Positions 38,660 to 51,620 are shown, counted from the first letter of the stretch. The stretch: DNA of 64,000 nt from Cichorium intybus (GCA_023525715.1 CM042011.1:3729566-3793565), one strand, 5' to 3'. Translations and numbers: made by a program. The notes: generated by a model from the letters alone, not told the origin.

Positions 38660-38923
38660 TAAGGCTCGTTCAACTTAAGTCGGCAAAATTAACGGCTAAA
38701 TTAACGGAGGAGCCACTCCACCAATATTTCAGGTGAAGTCCCGAGTTCGAGCTCCACTTAAGTCGGCAAACTCTCCTCCATGGGATTTCCATGGAAAAGT
38801 TCCCCACACCTAAAGAAGATGTTACAGGAGTCGAACTCCCAACCTCACGCCCCACATGGGTATAAAAAACCCGGTGCATCAACCCAGCTAGGCTGGACAT
38901 TACTTGCTAAGGCTCGTTCAACT
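38660..38923 (-). mobile_element. tRNA-derived SINE with 16-bp TSD
   Basis: The 16-bp repeat taaggctcgttcaact at 38660-38675 and 38908-38923 is exact and bounds a 232-bp insert, as left by LINE-type integration. Read on the minus strand the insert begins with a box-A-like tagctgggttgatg and 50 bp later a box-B-like gggagttcgactcc, the internal RNA polymerase III promoter of tRNA-derived SINEs. A second box-B-like gagttcgagctcc lies on the plus strand at 38743-38755, and acttaagtcggcaaa occurs twice (38673, 38756), suggesting a composite tail. Confidence 0.7.
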
Positions 38924-39790
38924 GATGCAAAAATCTCAAATATCTCTTGGTGCCTGGTCCCTTGTGAATAAGACGATCAATTTATGATATACATAATTTG
39001 TTTTATTGTTTGAAAAGAAATTAATGAAATTCTTAAAATTGAAGACTTATAGCTTTATCTCAAGTTGCAAATTCGAAATTTTTGGCACATGATATTTTTA
39101 AATTGAAGACTTGTCAGTACTTTCAAAATAGTATTCTTAAAAAATATTAGGTTGTTGAAATGCTTGATCATTTTCAAATAATTGAACTCTTAATTAGATA
39201 ATACTCTTTTGCTACACGTTTTTAAACTGCTGAAGAATTTGCAAAGTGGTCTACATACTCATGATTGATTTTGTGATGAAATGTAAAGCTTGTTGTATTT
39301 CAATGGCGTTAACGAATTTATGTCAATTCCAATATCAAAGATTCTCGTTTGCTCGTGAATATTCAAAAATCCAAAAAGATTTTCCTTTGTGCATTCATAT
39401 TCAAAAATCAAAAAAGATTTTCCTTTGCTCGTTCCTATTCAAAAATCCAAGAAGATTTTTTTTTATAAATTCAAAATTCCAAAAATATAAATATATTTTT
39501 TGTTTCATTTTAAATATTTTTATTTGATATTTTTTCCTTTTTAGAAAATTAAAAATTCAAATATATTTTTGTTTTTGACTTGGTTGTTTTCGTTAAAGCT
39601 GCATAGACATTTTTTATGCAAACTAATGTTTAGCTACCTCACATGCTTATTTCTTGCAGAGGTTATCTGAATCAGAAAATGGAAAACTCAGTGAAGTCAC
39701 AATGAACTAACATTCCTAAGATGTTTGATGAAAGGAGGTTTCACTAATGTGTTTATTGTTTTAGTGAAGCGGTTTCTTTTTTATGATGCA
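38924..39790. other. AT-rich intergenic sequence
   Basis: Three degenerate units attcaaaaatccaaaaagatttt (shortened here: caaaaatc(c)aa(a/g)aagatttt) repeat at about 39361-39470. No gene. Confidence 0.5.
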
Positions 39791-40030
39791 TTCTTAGGCT
39801 GTTCGGTATACATCCTACACGGGTGGTGTGGGGACTGATGTGGCATGATGTCACGGCGTGGCACACCGCCCCGAGGTGGTGTGGACCACTTGGGCATGGG
39901 TGGGTGTGGAAGGGACAACGGCTGGCCACTGCACTTTCTCTTTCTTTCTTTCTTTGTCTCTCTCATTCTCTCTCTTGCTTTCTCTCTCTATTAAATAATT
40001 AATTACATTAAAAAATTAAAAAATCAAAAG

Positions 40031-40113
40031 AAAAATGTGATCCGGAGCGGTGGGTATTTTTTTGATGGTGTCGTAAGAGAGTAGAAATACCCACCGCTCC
40101 GGATCACATTTTT
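40031..40113. repeat. Perfect 29-bp inverted repeat (hairpin)
   Basis: The arms at 40031-40059 and 40085-40113 are exact inverses, including gtgatccggagcggtgggta, with a 25-bp loop. The arm is GC-rich compared with its AT-rich setting. Upstream (39790-40000) lies a GC-rich block and a TTTC/TCTC pyrimidine tract. It may be the core of a small foldback element; no TSD found. Confidence 0.9.
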
Positions 40114-40364
40114 CATGTGGGAACCCATTGAGTATACCCCATAGATGGACGTGGGTGGCACAATGACTACTTTAACCGTGATGTCAGCATATCTAGGTGG
40201 GTGATTGGACGAGCTTTAAATGCATATTTAAGCTTTTTCTCTCACTACACGAGTACACCCTGGAAAACCATATAAATACTTATCACCATTCCACTTTCTA
40301 CCCCAATAATATTTTGAATTTCACTCATATACCCTACACTAGAGGTTATAGTGTTTTTTGATTC

Positions 40365-43300
40365 TCAATCTGATCCAAACATGCACACATTTGGGGAAGA
40401 TGAAGGAGTTGATTTAGATTTGAGAATATTGTTTTTGCTCTGGCTGTTGTAGAAGCTGATGATGAGTTAGATGATGATGATGGCAATAACATCATGACGA
40501 AATGTGACTTCAAAATTCTTAATCGGAGCTAAATCTTCTTGTTCAACTTTTGGATAATCAGTGACAATCTGTAATGCCCCTTTTTATTTTAATAATTCTT
40601 TGGTTGTAAATTTTATTTGATTAGTACACTTCGAATTATAACTGATTAACTGTTAAGTATAAAGGTCTTAATGTAAACATTCATAATTGAAGGAATTGTA
40701 GTTTCCAAGAATCAAACCCTTAGCCTATTCAAACCAAACCCTAGGCCGGTCCCATCTTTTTCTTCTCTTGGAGATTGACGCCTTCCTCTTTCTTCTTTCT
40801 CTTGGTTAACAACTTCATCTATGACAAGGAAAGAAGTCGTTTTTTGTGCAAGTTTCTGCATAGAGCCTTCAATCTTGTTAGCTTTAGGTAAGTAATCTTC
40901 TTCATTGAGTGGGTGTGAAAGGAAAAACCTAGCGATAGGGTTAGGTGTTTGGATCAAATACCCTAACCCTAAGGTTGGGTGATCATGGTTTTTCCTTGTT
41001 TTGTAAAAATCATAAGAAAATATAGAAAAATCGTATGAGGGCAATGTCATGGCCATTAGAAGCATATGATGATGTATTTTCATTCATATTCAGACCTTAT
41101 AATCAGATTCAACGTTTAACAAGGGCATACAATGCAATTTGTCCAGTGCTGTCGAAACTGAACTCGACAACTTGTTATTGTTCTCTTGTAAAATTCATAT
41201 AAAATCGTAAAACATAAAAATACAAGTGCTGTCGAAACTGAACTCGACAACTTGTTATTGTTCTGTTGTAAAATTCATATAAAATCGTAAAACATAAAAA
41301 TACAAGGTCAGCAGCATTGGAAAACTAAAAGGAAATATTGTGTTTTATCTTTTGAACTCAAAGAGTAATTTCGAACCTAGGCGGGTTAAAACAACAGAAT
41401 AATCAGTTGTTATACATAGGATCGGAAAGCTGAAATTGTAAAGTGGGGTAGATAATGCAAGGAGTACTTAATGTGATCAACTAGTGTGTAATTAGCCATG
41501 AGTTTGTGTAGGTCAATCCATGCTTACTGTGACATTCATTATGTACCTTATAATTGTCAGTTCAGACATTTATTAGGTGAGCTTTGCCACTCTATACGTG
41601 TTATTGTATGTTACGTCGTATGCGCATGTGATATGTTTATATGTTCAGTTATATCAGCCTTTCTCTCGAATAGGAAAAGAGGAATCAATTGAATCAGTTG
41701 TATTAACCTTGCTCTTGAAAGAGACAATAGGAATCGGTTTACAACCTTCCTATCGGAAGGGGAAGGGGGAATTAGTTACATGTTTACATGTGCATATGGT
41801 AAAATGTATAGATGTTGTGTGCTCACTAAGCGATTCGTTTACTCGTTGATACTTAACATTTTTCAGGAACTTCAGAGGTAGATAAGGGAAAGAATCTGGA
41901 CTAACTGCAACGAGCTCTCACTCAAACATTTTACGGATTTTTCATTTTATTTGCACTAAAACTTCCACATAAATATTTTGAAACCAATCATGCATCAAAT
42001 GATTTTGTGTTATGTTTTAACACCAGATGTTTACCATAATGTTTATTTACATATGAACGTTTTAAATTTTTACAAATCGTAATTTCTTTAAAAAAAAATA
42101 CGGGTGTTACACAATCTTCCTCATCTATTGGCATAAATGAGATTGTAGGTAACTGGGAAAAGAAGTTTGCATCCCTACAAAAGGCGATTAATTATTCGGT
42201 AGTTTCTCTGTTTTAGTATAAGAATGTTGTTGAATTTGAATCTACAAAGATATTTGAAGAGTTAAAAGCGAATTTTGATGCAGAATTTCAATTGTTGAAA
42301 GATTCGAGTGCCTATCTTGGAAAATATGTGTCCAAATTGGCAGAAGCATGAGAGCTAAACGAAAATGATGTCCAATCGTCTCTTCTTGAAGCCCAAAAGT
42401 TTGTTCAAGATGCTTAAGTTCGTGAAACTACTTTACAAGCATGATTGACCAAATCTCTTGATCATATAAAAATTTTGGAGCCATTTGTCAAAGTGTATGA
42501 TATGCATAAGCTTATGACAGCTTACAATGAGAAGATGATACAAGGAATTAATGTTGTTCATAATGTGGTTCACAGTCAATTGGAACCAATTTCTTCCTTT
42601 CTGTCTAAGTTCCTTATAAGTGCTCCCAGACTACATATTGTGTCACGGAGGGAGAAAGGAGTCAGGGAACCGGTGCTACTGGTTCGCACCGACCACAAGG
42701 CATGCTTACGTGGGGTAGCATGAGGAGGATGTTTGGAGTCTGATTGTCTGAAATCAATCAATAAAGTTGTTGAAATAAAAAGACAGAGTTGTTTGAAAAT
42801 TCATTTCAGAATTATTCATTTAAAGTGCTAAGGGGGAGAGATGAAGAACATGAGTTCGCTCTGGCTGATTTTCCATTGCTGAATCCTAACGATTTAATCA
42901 ATCTTTTGAAGACACTGCTTACAATTACAATGAATCAAGTACAACACAACGTCGTGATTCAACATATACAATCATGCCTTATGTTTTACTACAGTAAATT
43001 ATCTGCTATGGATTATGTTCTCGCAAAACGTTTCAGCAAGAGTGTTGCTAGTCCAAATTCAAAACTCAAAGGATTGCAAGCTTTCAAGGATGGCAAAATC
43101 CTTCAAGATGATTGGGGCGTAATGTTTGTGCATCCGGAGAACAATTTCAAGACAATATCAATCCTCGAAATTGATGAAAAACATCAATTTGATAACACTA
43201 CAATTTAGGGATTTTGAAGCAAATTGTATTTTGTGATGATTATTCAAAGAAAGATCAAAAAGAAGTTACAAAGCACTTGAGCTGGTTGGTGGCAGTGAGG

Positions 43301-43370
43301 AAGGTTGTTTTCCATGTGGTCAACCTTAGTCACAAAAAGGAGGAGAATATTGAGATTGTAAAATGTTGAT
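40365..43370 (+). pseudogene. Transposon-like coding remnant split by solo LTR 3
   Basis: Codon-like, less AT-biased sequence lies on both sides of solo LTR 3. The best parts are about 42245-42720 (...DSSAYLGKYVSKLAEA, TKSLDHIKILEPFVKVYDMHK) and 42789-43208 (FALADFPLLNPNDLINLLKTL, GLQAFKDGKILQDDWGVMF). Stops TGA 42349, TAA 42416 and TGA 42442 break the first part. A purine-rich aaaaaggaggagaat at about 43334 resembles the end of an LTR-element internal region. The Glu/Lys/Leu spacing suggests coiled coil. I do not recognise the family; a retrotransposon-derived gene is an inference. Confidence 0.45.
40570..42111 (+). mobile_element. Solo LTR 3
   Basis: 1542 bp, starting tgtaatgcccc and ending cgggtgttaca, with exact TSD caatc at 40565-40569 and 42112-42116. 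The gggtgttaca end shows plus orientation by analogy with solo LTRs 1 and 2. It contains an 80-bp tandem duplication (41146-41225/41226-41305, one mismatch) and the phrase ctcactaagcgattcg. No coding region, no second LTR. Internal ORFs (for example 41498-41692) are not genes. Confidence 0.9.
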
Positions 43371-44187
43371 TGTTGTGATAGTCAATTCGTAAGGAGACAT
43401 TCAAGTTCGCAATTTTGGTATTGTTACTTTTGGTCACTACAGCATTTACCAGCTCTTTCGATATTGACAATGAAAGATTAATATGCTCCTAACTGATAGC
43501 GTAAGTTATTGTGAGTAGTTTCTTTTATCACATGGTTCTTCCTTTATATTTAGAACAAACAATTATTTTATGTACCCTGCTGGCTTTAAAACATCTTCTT
43601 TTTTTTTTTCTTTTTTACAGACTACATAATTTAGTCCACATCTTAGATATGATTCGTTGATTACAAAGATTTAATATTATAAACAAACAACATCTTAATG
43701 ATACGACAACCAAAATTCTAATATACCGCAAATCGGCAATGGTCTTTTGCCTCTTGGAAAAAAAGGAACTTTTAAAACGATATTTAATATTTTGTTGGCC
43801 TTCAATAACATTATCTTACTGTTATTAAAACAGTATAAAATATGACAAGGAAAACAAAATAAGTCAAAGAAAAAAATAGTTCTGGACCAATAATACAAGT
43901 TAAAAAAGATCTTAAACCCATTTTTTTATTGCAATACGAGAACCAAATTTGATAGATTTTTTTTAACAGTAAATCTATCTGCGACCAAGAATCACATTTT
44001 TTTTCTTTGGAGGGCATCCTCAAAAGATTTAAGCAAAAAATGCATAAATTAAATTTTTATTTTACAATAATATATATTAACAGAGAATATACAAAAACAA
44101 TAGTAATAAATACAGCTACGCCCCTCAATAATCCAAAGTAACTACCAGAGAATTTAATATAAAAAAGAATATTTAAAAATAACCGTT
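43371..44187. other. AT-rich sequence downstream of the metalloproteinase gene
   Basis: Non-coding; includes the presumed 3' UTR and terminator region of the minus-strand gene, but no polyadenylation signal can be fixed. Confidence 0.5.
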
Positions 44188-45267
44188 TTACAAAACTAAT
44201 AATGTTAATCCAACGGCCAAAAATATGATCTGGAGCACCACCGACGACCCAACGTGGGCCCCACTCATCTCCCTCTCGCCAAAGGACGGCCCGGTTGTAC
44301 CATTGTTATCGGGGTTTGTACCGTACAACACCTGAATGCCTTCAACGTCGTCTCTATCGAGCTCAACTTTCCGTACTCCGGAGGATATCGTCGGAAACAT
44401 GATCGCTTCTTCCACCGACGAGTGTCCAAGACCTAATAGATGTCCAATCTCATGCACCACCACAGATTCCAGATCCATCGCCGACGGAGATGCAGACGCC
44501 GATACGTCGTTGATAATCCAAGTCTCGGCGCTATCTAGGTGTAGCAGTCCTCTCGGCGGTGCAAATGCATGAGCTAGTGTTCCTAACACTCCGTCGAAAT
44601 CCTCTCCGTCTCCGTGGTCTCCGCCGTAGAATCCAATCTTAAGGTCGGAGGTGAAATAGTTACTGCTTTCTGTAAACGTCAACGGTGTCCACTCCGACCA
44701 CCGTGCGAAGGCGTTAGTGAAAACACGCTTGACGTCATCGGTTAACTGATTTCTTGGATCAAACGCGTAGGTCAAATTACGACGCGACCGCGGCCACCGC
44801 GGCGTCCCAGGGAAGAACGAATAATGAGCAACTGTATGTCCGGTCATCGACGCGGCTTTACCAGAATTCATAGTACTAGATCCATTAATAATATCCGCTA
44901 CTCCACATCTCGGTTTTAAGATCTGCTTGACCGTCGACTCATCGAGTTCGCCAGTAGCATTTAAATTGAAATTGAGCTGGTAATTTTTCACCGCAGATTC
45001 AAGCGCGTCATCGAAGTCATCGGTGAAGTTTACGCTGTTGTTGCCGATGTATCCAAAGTAATGAAAGTAGTTTTTGAGTTTGGAAATACCAGGAACTTTC
45101 TGACCCGAATGGCAGCCGGATAGATTATTGAAGCTATCCCAAGCGCCGGCAGTGATGTTTGGCAACAACGACGGTGGAATGGATGAAACATTGGGGAAAA
45201 AATGTGGAAAGGCGGAGATTGAGGAGGAGAAAACAGAGAAAAGGAAGAGAACAGCGGCGATCTTCAT
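44188..45267 (-). CDS. Plant matrix metalloproteinase, GPI-anchored
   Basis: Single-exon gene of 359 aa beginning at ATG 45267. Residues 1-19 are a signal peptide. A peptidoglycan-binding-like prodomain (about 55-118) is followed by the cysteine switch PRCGVAD (119-125), whose Cys keeps the zymogen inactive. The catalytic domain (about 160-318) has the zinc site HEIGHLLGLGH (272-282) and the Met-turn at 290. The C-terminus (about 335-359) is a small-residue stretch followed by a hydrophobic tail ending the protein, the pattern of a GPI-anchor signal. The protein is therefore expected at the cell surface or in the apoplast, cleaving wall or extracellular proteins. Length and intronless structure match the plant MMP family. 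Several N-glycosylation sequons (for example NNS 76-78) are present. Substrates are unknown. Confidence 0.95.
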   Translation of the reverse strand: MKIAAVLFLFSVFSSSISAFPHFFPNVSSIPPSLLPNITAGAWDSFNNLSGCHSGQKVPGISKLKNYFHYFGYIGNNSVNFTDDFDDALESAVKNYQLNFNLNATGELDESTVKQILKPRCGVADIINGSSTMNSGKAASMTGHTVAHYSFFPGTPRWPRSRRNLTYAFDPRNQLTDDVKRVFTNAFARWSEWTPLTFTESSNYFTSDLKIGFYGGDHGDGEDFDGVLGTLAHAFAPPRGLLHLDSAETWIINDVSASASPSAMDLESVVVHEIGHLLGLGHSSVEEAIMFPTISSGVRKVELDRDDVEGIQVLYGTNPDNNGTTGPSFGEREMSGAHVGSSVVLQIIFLAVGLTLLVL

Positions 45268-47460
45268 GGTGTTATTATGAATCTGTGAAATGGAGTTTTG
45301 GTTTTATGGAGATTTGAAGAAGGAAAATGTCAAAAGAGGTCGGAAGGAAGAAAGCGCGGAGAAGGGCGGCCATGACTCTTGTGGGAATACCTTTTAAGAA
45401 AAATAATGTCAGTGTCGTTGTCTACTTGCATCGCAAAATTTCTTTGGTCAAAACCCTAACGAGTTATATTTCAAAACCCGAGTTATCTACGCTATTTTCT
45501 GTCGCAAATTAATACATCAACATTTCATAATTTCTTTTCAAAATATTCAACTTTAATAATCGATATCTCATCTATGCATACTCTATTTTGGACACTCTAT
45601 TTTGGACATATTATATATCGTCTCAAAGCTCCTACGGAGGAAAGTACTAACCCATTAAGAATTAACAATATATATAACATATTAATGTATTTAAATTTGT
45701 CCACAAATAAGAAAAACATATAGTTTTTCCAACAAATGTTTATAAGCTCCATTTTATAAAAAGTTTGGCTCAAATGTTCTCAAGTCAGGTCTAAACTCAA
45801 ACACTTTATTAAAATTCTGATACATATGTGTCATTGAATACATCATTCTAGAACTCGAGTTATATTTTCAATGGTAATAGACTTTTGTATATTTTTGTAA
45901 TTTTGTTCAACCTCATGTGTTGAAATGAAAGGAGCACGCCAGGGTCACAAGTTATGTCAATAATTTTCTTGATGGTTTTTCGATTGCGGACGGGTCTTTA
46001 CTCTTTATTTCGAGTTTAACATCATCTTATTTCACACGGGAAAAAAAAAAAACTTAAAAAGGTTTTGAAACATTCGACCTACACAAAATCACAAACTAAA
46101 CAATCATTAAAGAGACTTTTTTTTTTGTTCCTTCAAAGTTCAAACACATACTCGTATACATATTTTTCATTTAAATCATCATATCGTACTTAAAGTTTTT
46201 ATTTACGCATATGATTATCTTTATTCGTTTACTAGAACAATAATTATTTTATTTACTTAAAGTTGAATTTTGGGTTTGACATGTTCACACGAAACTGTAC
46301 GAATTGTTTTCGTCATTTCAATATTAATGTCTAGACCTTGACTTTTGTTATAATCATGTACAGCCAGAATAGGTCGTTGGTAGAAACTATATTTTGAAAA
46401 AAAAAATATGGATATCTTTGTCTGGTACGAAAATCATGTACTAGGTCGTTGGTAAGAATACTGTTCGTTTAATGAAGTCGCATATGCAATTAAGTGGTCA
46501 GTACCATTTCATTTGGCAACTGATTTCAGAAGATAGTAAAGATTTGAATTTGTTTACGAACGAATTATATAAGCGATAAACCACAATCAACCATATTTGT
46601 TTACCGTAAGTATCATTATAAGGAATCATAATACTAATATGGACTTTTGATCGAAATCAATGAAGAAACCATGAAAATGTACACTGTCTTTGAAACTGTA
46701 ATGCCAATTTAGAACCTTCCGTAATGAATTGTACTTTAAACGATGATCACATTTTAAAGAAGATTCTTAGACTTTTGTTATTTCTTCCTTTTTTTAATAG
46801 GTGGTTGCTGAATTTTTCAGAGACGAAATTGAAAACTTCTACTACCAACCAATTGCTAGGTATTAATTAATACGATAGGATTACTTTCACAAAATATTAA
46901 AATCAATTTGTAAAACTTTGGATATAAACAATTAAAATCAATTTGTAAAACAACATAAACACTTTCTCTAATGTTTCGGTTCCTGGGACTCGTATCCTAT
47001 GCATCAAGAGGTCCTTGAGAAATAGTGAAATAGTAAGGTACATGGTAGAAGGAGCAATTGAAAATAAACCAATTAGGTTACGTTTTATTGCTAAAAGGTT
47101 AAACAAACAAAGACAAGAATTTTAATAAATGGGTAATAAATCTTCATGACACAATAAAATGTTTAAAGCTCTTAAATTGTTTTATTTAAAAGATTGAGTC
47201 ATTTTTTCGATCATAGTTTTATAATCGTTATTTAATGTATATTAATTACTTGTGGAAAATCATATGATTACAATAGTTAAAAGTCGTTGGTTTTTAAAAA
47301 TGGATTTTGAAAACGCATATGAAACGTTAATTGGAAGTATTTGGATGATTTTTACGTTTGACGGGATTTTGTGCGAAATGGAGAAATTTGATCAAAAGTT
47401 GTATAACCTCATCTAGGGTTCGGTGTTGCTTAATGGAACTCCTACGACTGAGTTTGAAAT
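45268..47460. other. Promoter side of the metalloproteinase gene and intergenic DNA
   Basis: The first 100 bp will contain the 5' UTR. Beyond 45530 the sequence is AT-rich without recognisable gene, RNA or bounded repeat. A short repeat aaaatcaatttgtaaaac occurs at 46898 and 46933. Confidence 0.5.
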
Positions 47461-50446
47461 TGTAACGCCTCTCGTGTATGCTAGTAGAAATTATGTTATC
47501 TTTTGAAAATAATTAAACATTTAAAGAGTTGTGAAATTTAGGTCCCAAAAACGTTGTAACACAAACCAATGTTGGATATTATTCTATTTGTTTCAGAAAA
47601 CAACAATTTTTTTTTTAGAAATCATGAGTTGCATAAATTGGTGTCATGTCATATGAAAGTGCCATAAAATGAATTAATGAGCAATAGTTTAAATTAATAA
47701 ACTACATACAATGATACAATGTACAAGTATTCTAAATATACAAAGCTATTTTCTTCAACGGTCATCTCTATATCCTTCAACAATCTTTCGCTACAAGTGC
47801 ATGCCAAAATTATAACGTATGTCTTGGGGAGCCTAGTAAGCAAACCAGGAGTTAGACTTTTAAATGAATTTAGATAATAGCAATAATCAAACTCCAAAGT
47901 CAAACTCTCAATATCATTATAAAACTTTTTGTAAATTTTATGTAAGCGGGGATAAGAAGCACTATAAATATCCATTACAAAACCAAACTAAAAATATGCA
48001 ATGCAATGTACATGCTTCTAAATATCTCAACCCAAGTTCTCTACACTCAAAATATGGATAGTAGCATCACACCCAAAGCTTGTTGTCATTGGCGTAAAAA
48101 TTAGTAGCATTGCACTCAAAACCCGTTAGAAGTCGATCTGACTACGAAGGTTAGGAAACATGCTTTATCCCACATGATTTCATGGAATAGGTTAGCAATG
48201 TCTATCCTTAAGCATTTGTGCTTAAATGACCATGTAGGTCAACAAACGACCACGTAAGTTATTTGATTCATAGTAGTGGGAACATATATTCTTGGTATTT
48301 ATTCACCTTAAGTTGTAGAGCAAGTTTACTTCTATCTCTAAGTAACTGGTGTGCTTCGTGGTCACCTAAGATTACTAAAAATTAAGTCATTAATCCTTAA
48401 ATACTCATTAAGTCCTTAATTAAGTTCCAAATTTTAAACATCTCATTTTATTCCATTTATATCATCTATAAGACCATAAAAAGCATAGGTGAAAACTAGA
48501 CATGATTTGGATTTCATATGAAAACTTACAAAGATAAGGTTTGGAGATTTAAGGTCTACTCAACCAAGTGGATTTACAAACGGAAACCCACTTGACCAAG
48601 GCTATGTTAAGTAGGCAAGCAAGATTTAACCTTAAACTTAAGTCCAAATCATTCCTAGTCTTAATCCTTTCGGTTCTAATGACTTAATAAAATCCCAAAA
48701 CATGTTTTAATGTTATCATATCATCATTAACACCATTTGATCATGGTTCAATATAATCAATTTGGTAACTTCAATTTTATGCTTTAAAACTTGAAAGTGG
48801 TTGCCAATTTGATTTTTCTTCCATGAGTTGCATTGATGATGATATGAATTAATTACTAAACATATTATGACCTTAAAAATATCCTCACACAAGCTATATG
48901 ATTCATATGTGATAGTTTTTATGGTTTTAAAATGGTAAAACCTTGTTTAGGAACAATAAATGTTACTTGAACCAAGATTTTCATATCCAACTTAAATCGT
49001 CATCCCATATGAATCAAATAACTTGCAAAGGAGATATATGACATTTCAAATTATGAATTAAACATCTAATAATATTCAAATGCAACCTTCAATCCATGAT
49101 TCTTATGCTTAACAATGTAATTGTGAGTTGTAAATCCATAAATGTCAATCATATGTTCAAATAATGCTTCAAACACTTTCAAGCACATCTAGTTTTGCAA
49201 ACATTGATTTCATTTGAATATTACAAAGTGTTTTTGAGACAATAGTTTGATTTAGAAGTTATATCATTCCATTTTAATGGTGAATCATCATTGGAATCCA
49301 TATTTGAATTTTGAACTCACAACATCTATATAAACATTGAATCACATTAAGGATCAAGTCATGGAAATGAATCATTCTTACTTAACCTATAATCATGAAT
49401 TTTTGAATCACATCAAGTTAAAGTTCCACTCCCCAAATCTACCATTAAAGGTGGTATCCATCTTTCAAATGGTGGAATGATGATGCCTTGATGTTAAGGT
49501 ACATGAATCTAACTTCAAAACTCATACAAATAATAACTTAATCTTAAGAAATTGGGTTTGATTGGAAACCCAAAACTTAGGTTGAATTTCATGAGAAAAG
49601 TTAGAGAGATTATACATTTTAAGCTCGATGAATAGTTTATAGTCGGAATGCTTCACTGATTTTCAATCTCTTCATCTAGATCTCTTTTTTTTCTTCCAAA
49701 AGTCACCATGGATAACATTTGATGAACTTTCAAGTTGTTCAATTGATGCAAGGGGGAGGGAAGAAGCTTAAGTGTTCACATTTTTGGCTTATTGGCACAA
49801 TTGATACTTCACTTAAGGGGTTCCATCATTTAATTTCAATATAGTTCTTAAATTTATGTTACTTCTTATTTAAACTTAGATATTAACATTTTTCTAGTCT
49901 CGTAGAATTGAAGACGTGGTCAAACCTATTTTTCACAAAAATGTTGGTTTTGGACCTTTTAGTCCCTCTTTCTTAAATTTCACAATTATCATCTACTAAA
50001 ATTTCCATCTTATGAATTTCAACTAAAACCTTTAAGTATGAATCCATTAATAAACTAATCCAAATACTTAATAAAGAATGGGTCAAACCAAAGTTTCAAG
50101 AATTTGGCATTATTATACAAATTTTACAAAATGGTCTCTATTCACATTCCTAACTTACAAGTCTCATCTTGGTTTCATAGCAATTAAGTCTCAAAACCTA
50201 GTTCAATCAAGATCATATGAAAGTTTTTCAATTTTCAAATTTTTAGTCATTCTATCAAAAGTTTTCTTTAACATTATATTTGGTCTTTTCAAACGTCTTG
50301 ATAACCTTAAACTTCTGACGGTAAGTTGTTTTGTTTATTTCCACCATTATTTTATTTATTTCAATTTATATTATTTGTTTTTCCCAAGTATTTTATTTTT
50401 CCATTAAAAGGGTCAAAACTATTAGGCCCAAAATGCATATGTTACA
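47461..50446. repeat. LTR-like noncoding tract
   Basis: Starts tgtaacgcctctcg and ends catatgttaca, LTR-style edges, but the adjacent 5-mers (gaaat, tgatg) do not match, so this is not shown to be one element. The interior has no genes and has the texture of the long LTRs elsewhere in the window, with repeated phrases around caagtcatg, gaatca and ccatttgatcatgg. An aged or rearranged LTR is possible. Confidence 0.25.
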
Positions 50447-50728
50447 TGATGCTACGTCATTCCTCTTTCGTGGATTTCTTAGTTAGGTTATGAAGGATGT
50501 AGAGCAATATCTACAAAATGGTAAACAATAAAGGATTAGGAGTACCACCAGGATGGATATTGCTAATACTATTTGATTCCTAAGTTAGGATTATCGGGTC
50601 AAGGTATTATGATAATGACTTGTTTAGATGTCGATTAATTGTTCTTGCCTTCCTTAGGCTTTGTACATTGTGTTATTAATACTGGTGTATCCATAGGAAG
50701 GGATATCGGCTATGATACTAGGTATTGT

Positions 50729-50832
50729 TTATTTAAAGGGTAATGCTATAGATACCCCTCATTTCTTACTATACCCCCTGATTTGACATACTGATTTGTT
50801 TTATCCTAATTTCGTCTTTTATTGTCTTTTTC

Positions 50833-50868
<36 letters not shown>

Positions 50869-50908
50869 AAGAAACGGATTTGATGTTTTGTTTTGGAATC
50901 TTTTTACG

Positions 50909-50992
<84 letters not shown>

Positions 50993-51620
50993 CATTGTAC
51001 AACAATTTTATATATCTGTCTATATCAATTTGATACAACGACTGAATCGTATGACAAGTTTTCAAACTGACCAGGTATGTATTTTTGCTAAATATTTTTC
51101 AAACTGAATCGTATGACAAGTTTTCAAACTGTACATTTGTGTTATTTTTTATAGATATTTTTGCTATATGACTAAAAATGGACACCTGTGGTTAAGTAAA
51201 TCTAAAATAGAAATTTATTAAAAAAAAACTTTATGCAGTTGTTGATATATTAAGAGGTTAGGATAAATAAGGAAAACAAATATTTTCTATATATATCATG
51301 TAATCGTGAAAAATCGTAACATGAATAACGATAGTAGAAAATAATATAACAGATGAAAAAGTAAATAAAAGGAGGATTGAAAAATGCAAATTCCTAAAAA
51401 CAGAAGTTATAAAAAAAATTGGGTCACCGACTCATCAGTTGTTTCAATGACTTTGTCCATTTCCGGTGACGTCGTCCGTTCGAATTTGACATAACCGTTT
51501 TGATATAATTTTATAAATTTATAAACGTCGTTCATTGTGTCGTAATTAATAAAAAACTATTGTTTTATTGTTATTAAAACATAAAAATTATAAAAGGTAA
51601 ATTTATTATTATTGTTTTTC

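Noticed and set aside
40950..40972. Telomere-like ccctaaccctaa
   Set aside because: Only two units, within solo LTR 3; common as a telobox-like word and no array is present.
50078..50407. 109-aa plus-strand ORF
   Set aside because: Phe/Tyr-rich from AT-rich DNA, no domain or codon signal.
47461..50446. One large LTR or solo LTR from tgtaacgcc to gttaca
   Set aside because: The flanking 5-mers (gaaat and tgatg) differ, so there is no TSD to support a single insertion; kept only as a low-confidence LTR-like tract.
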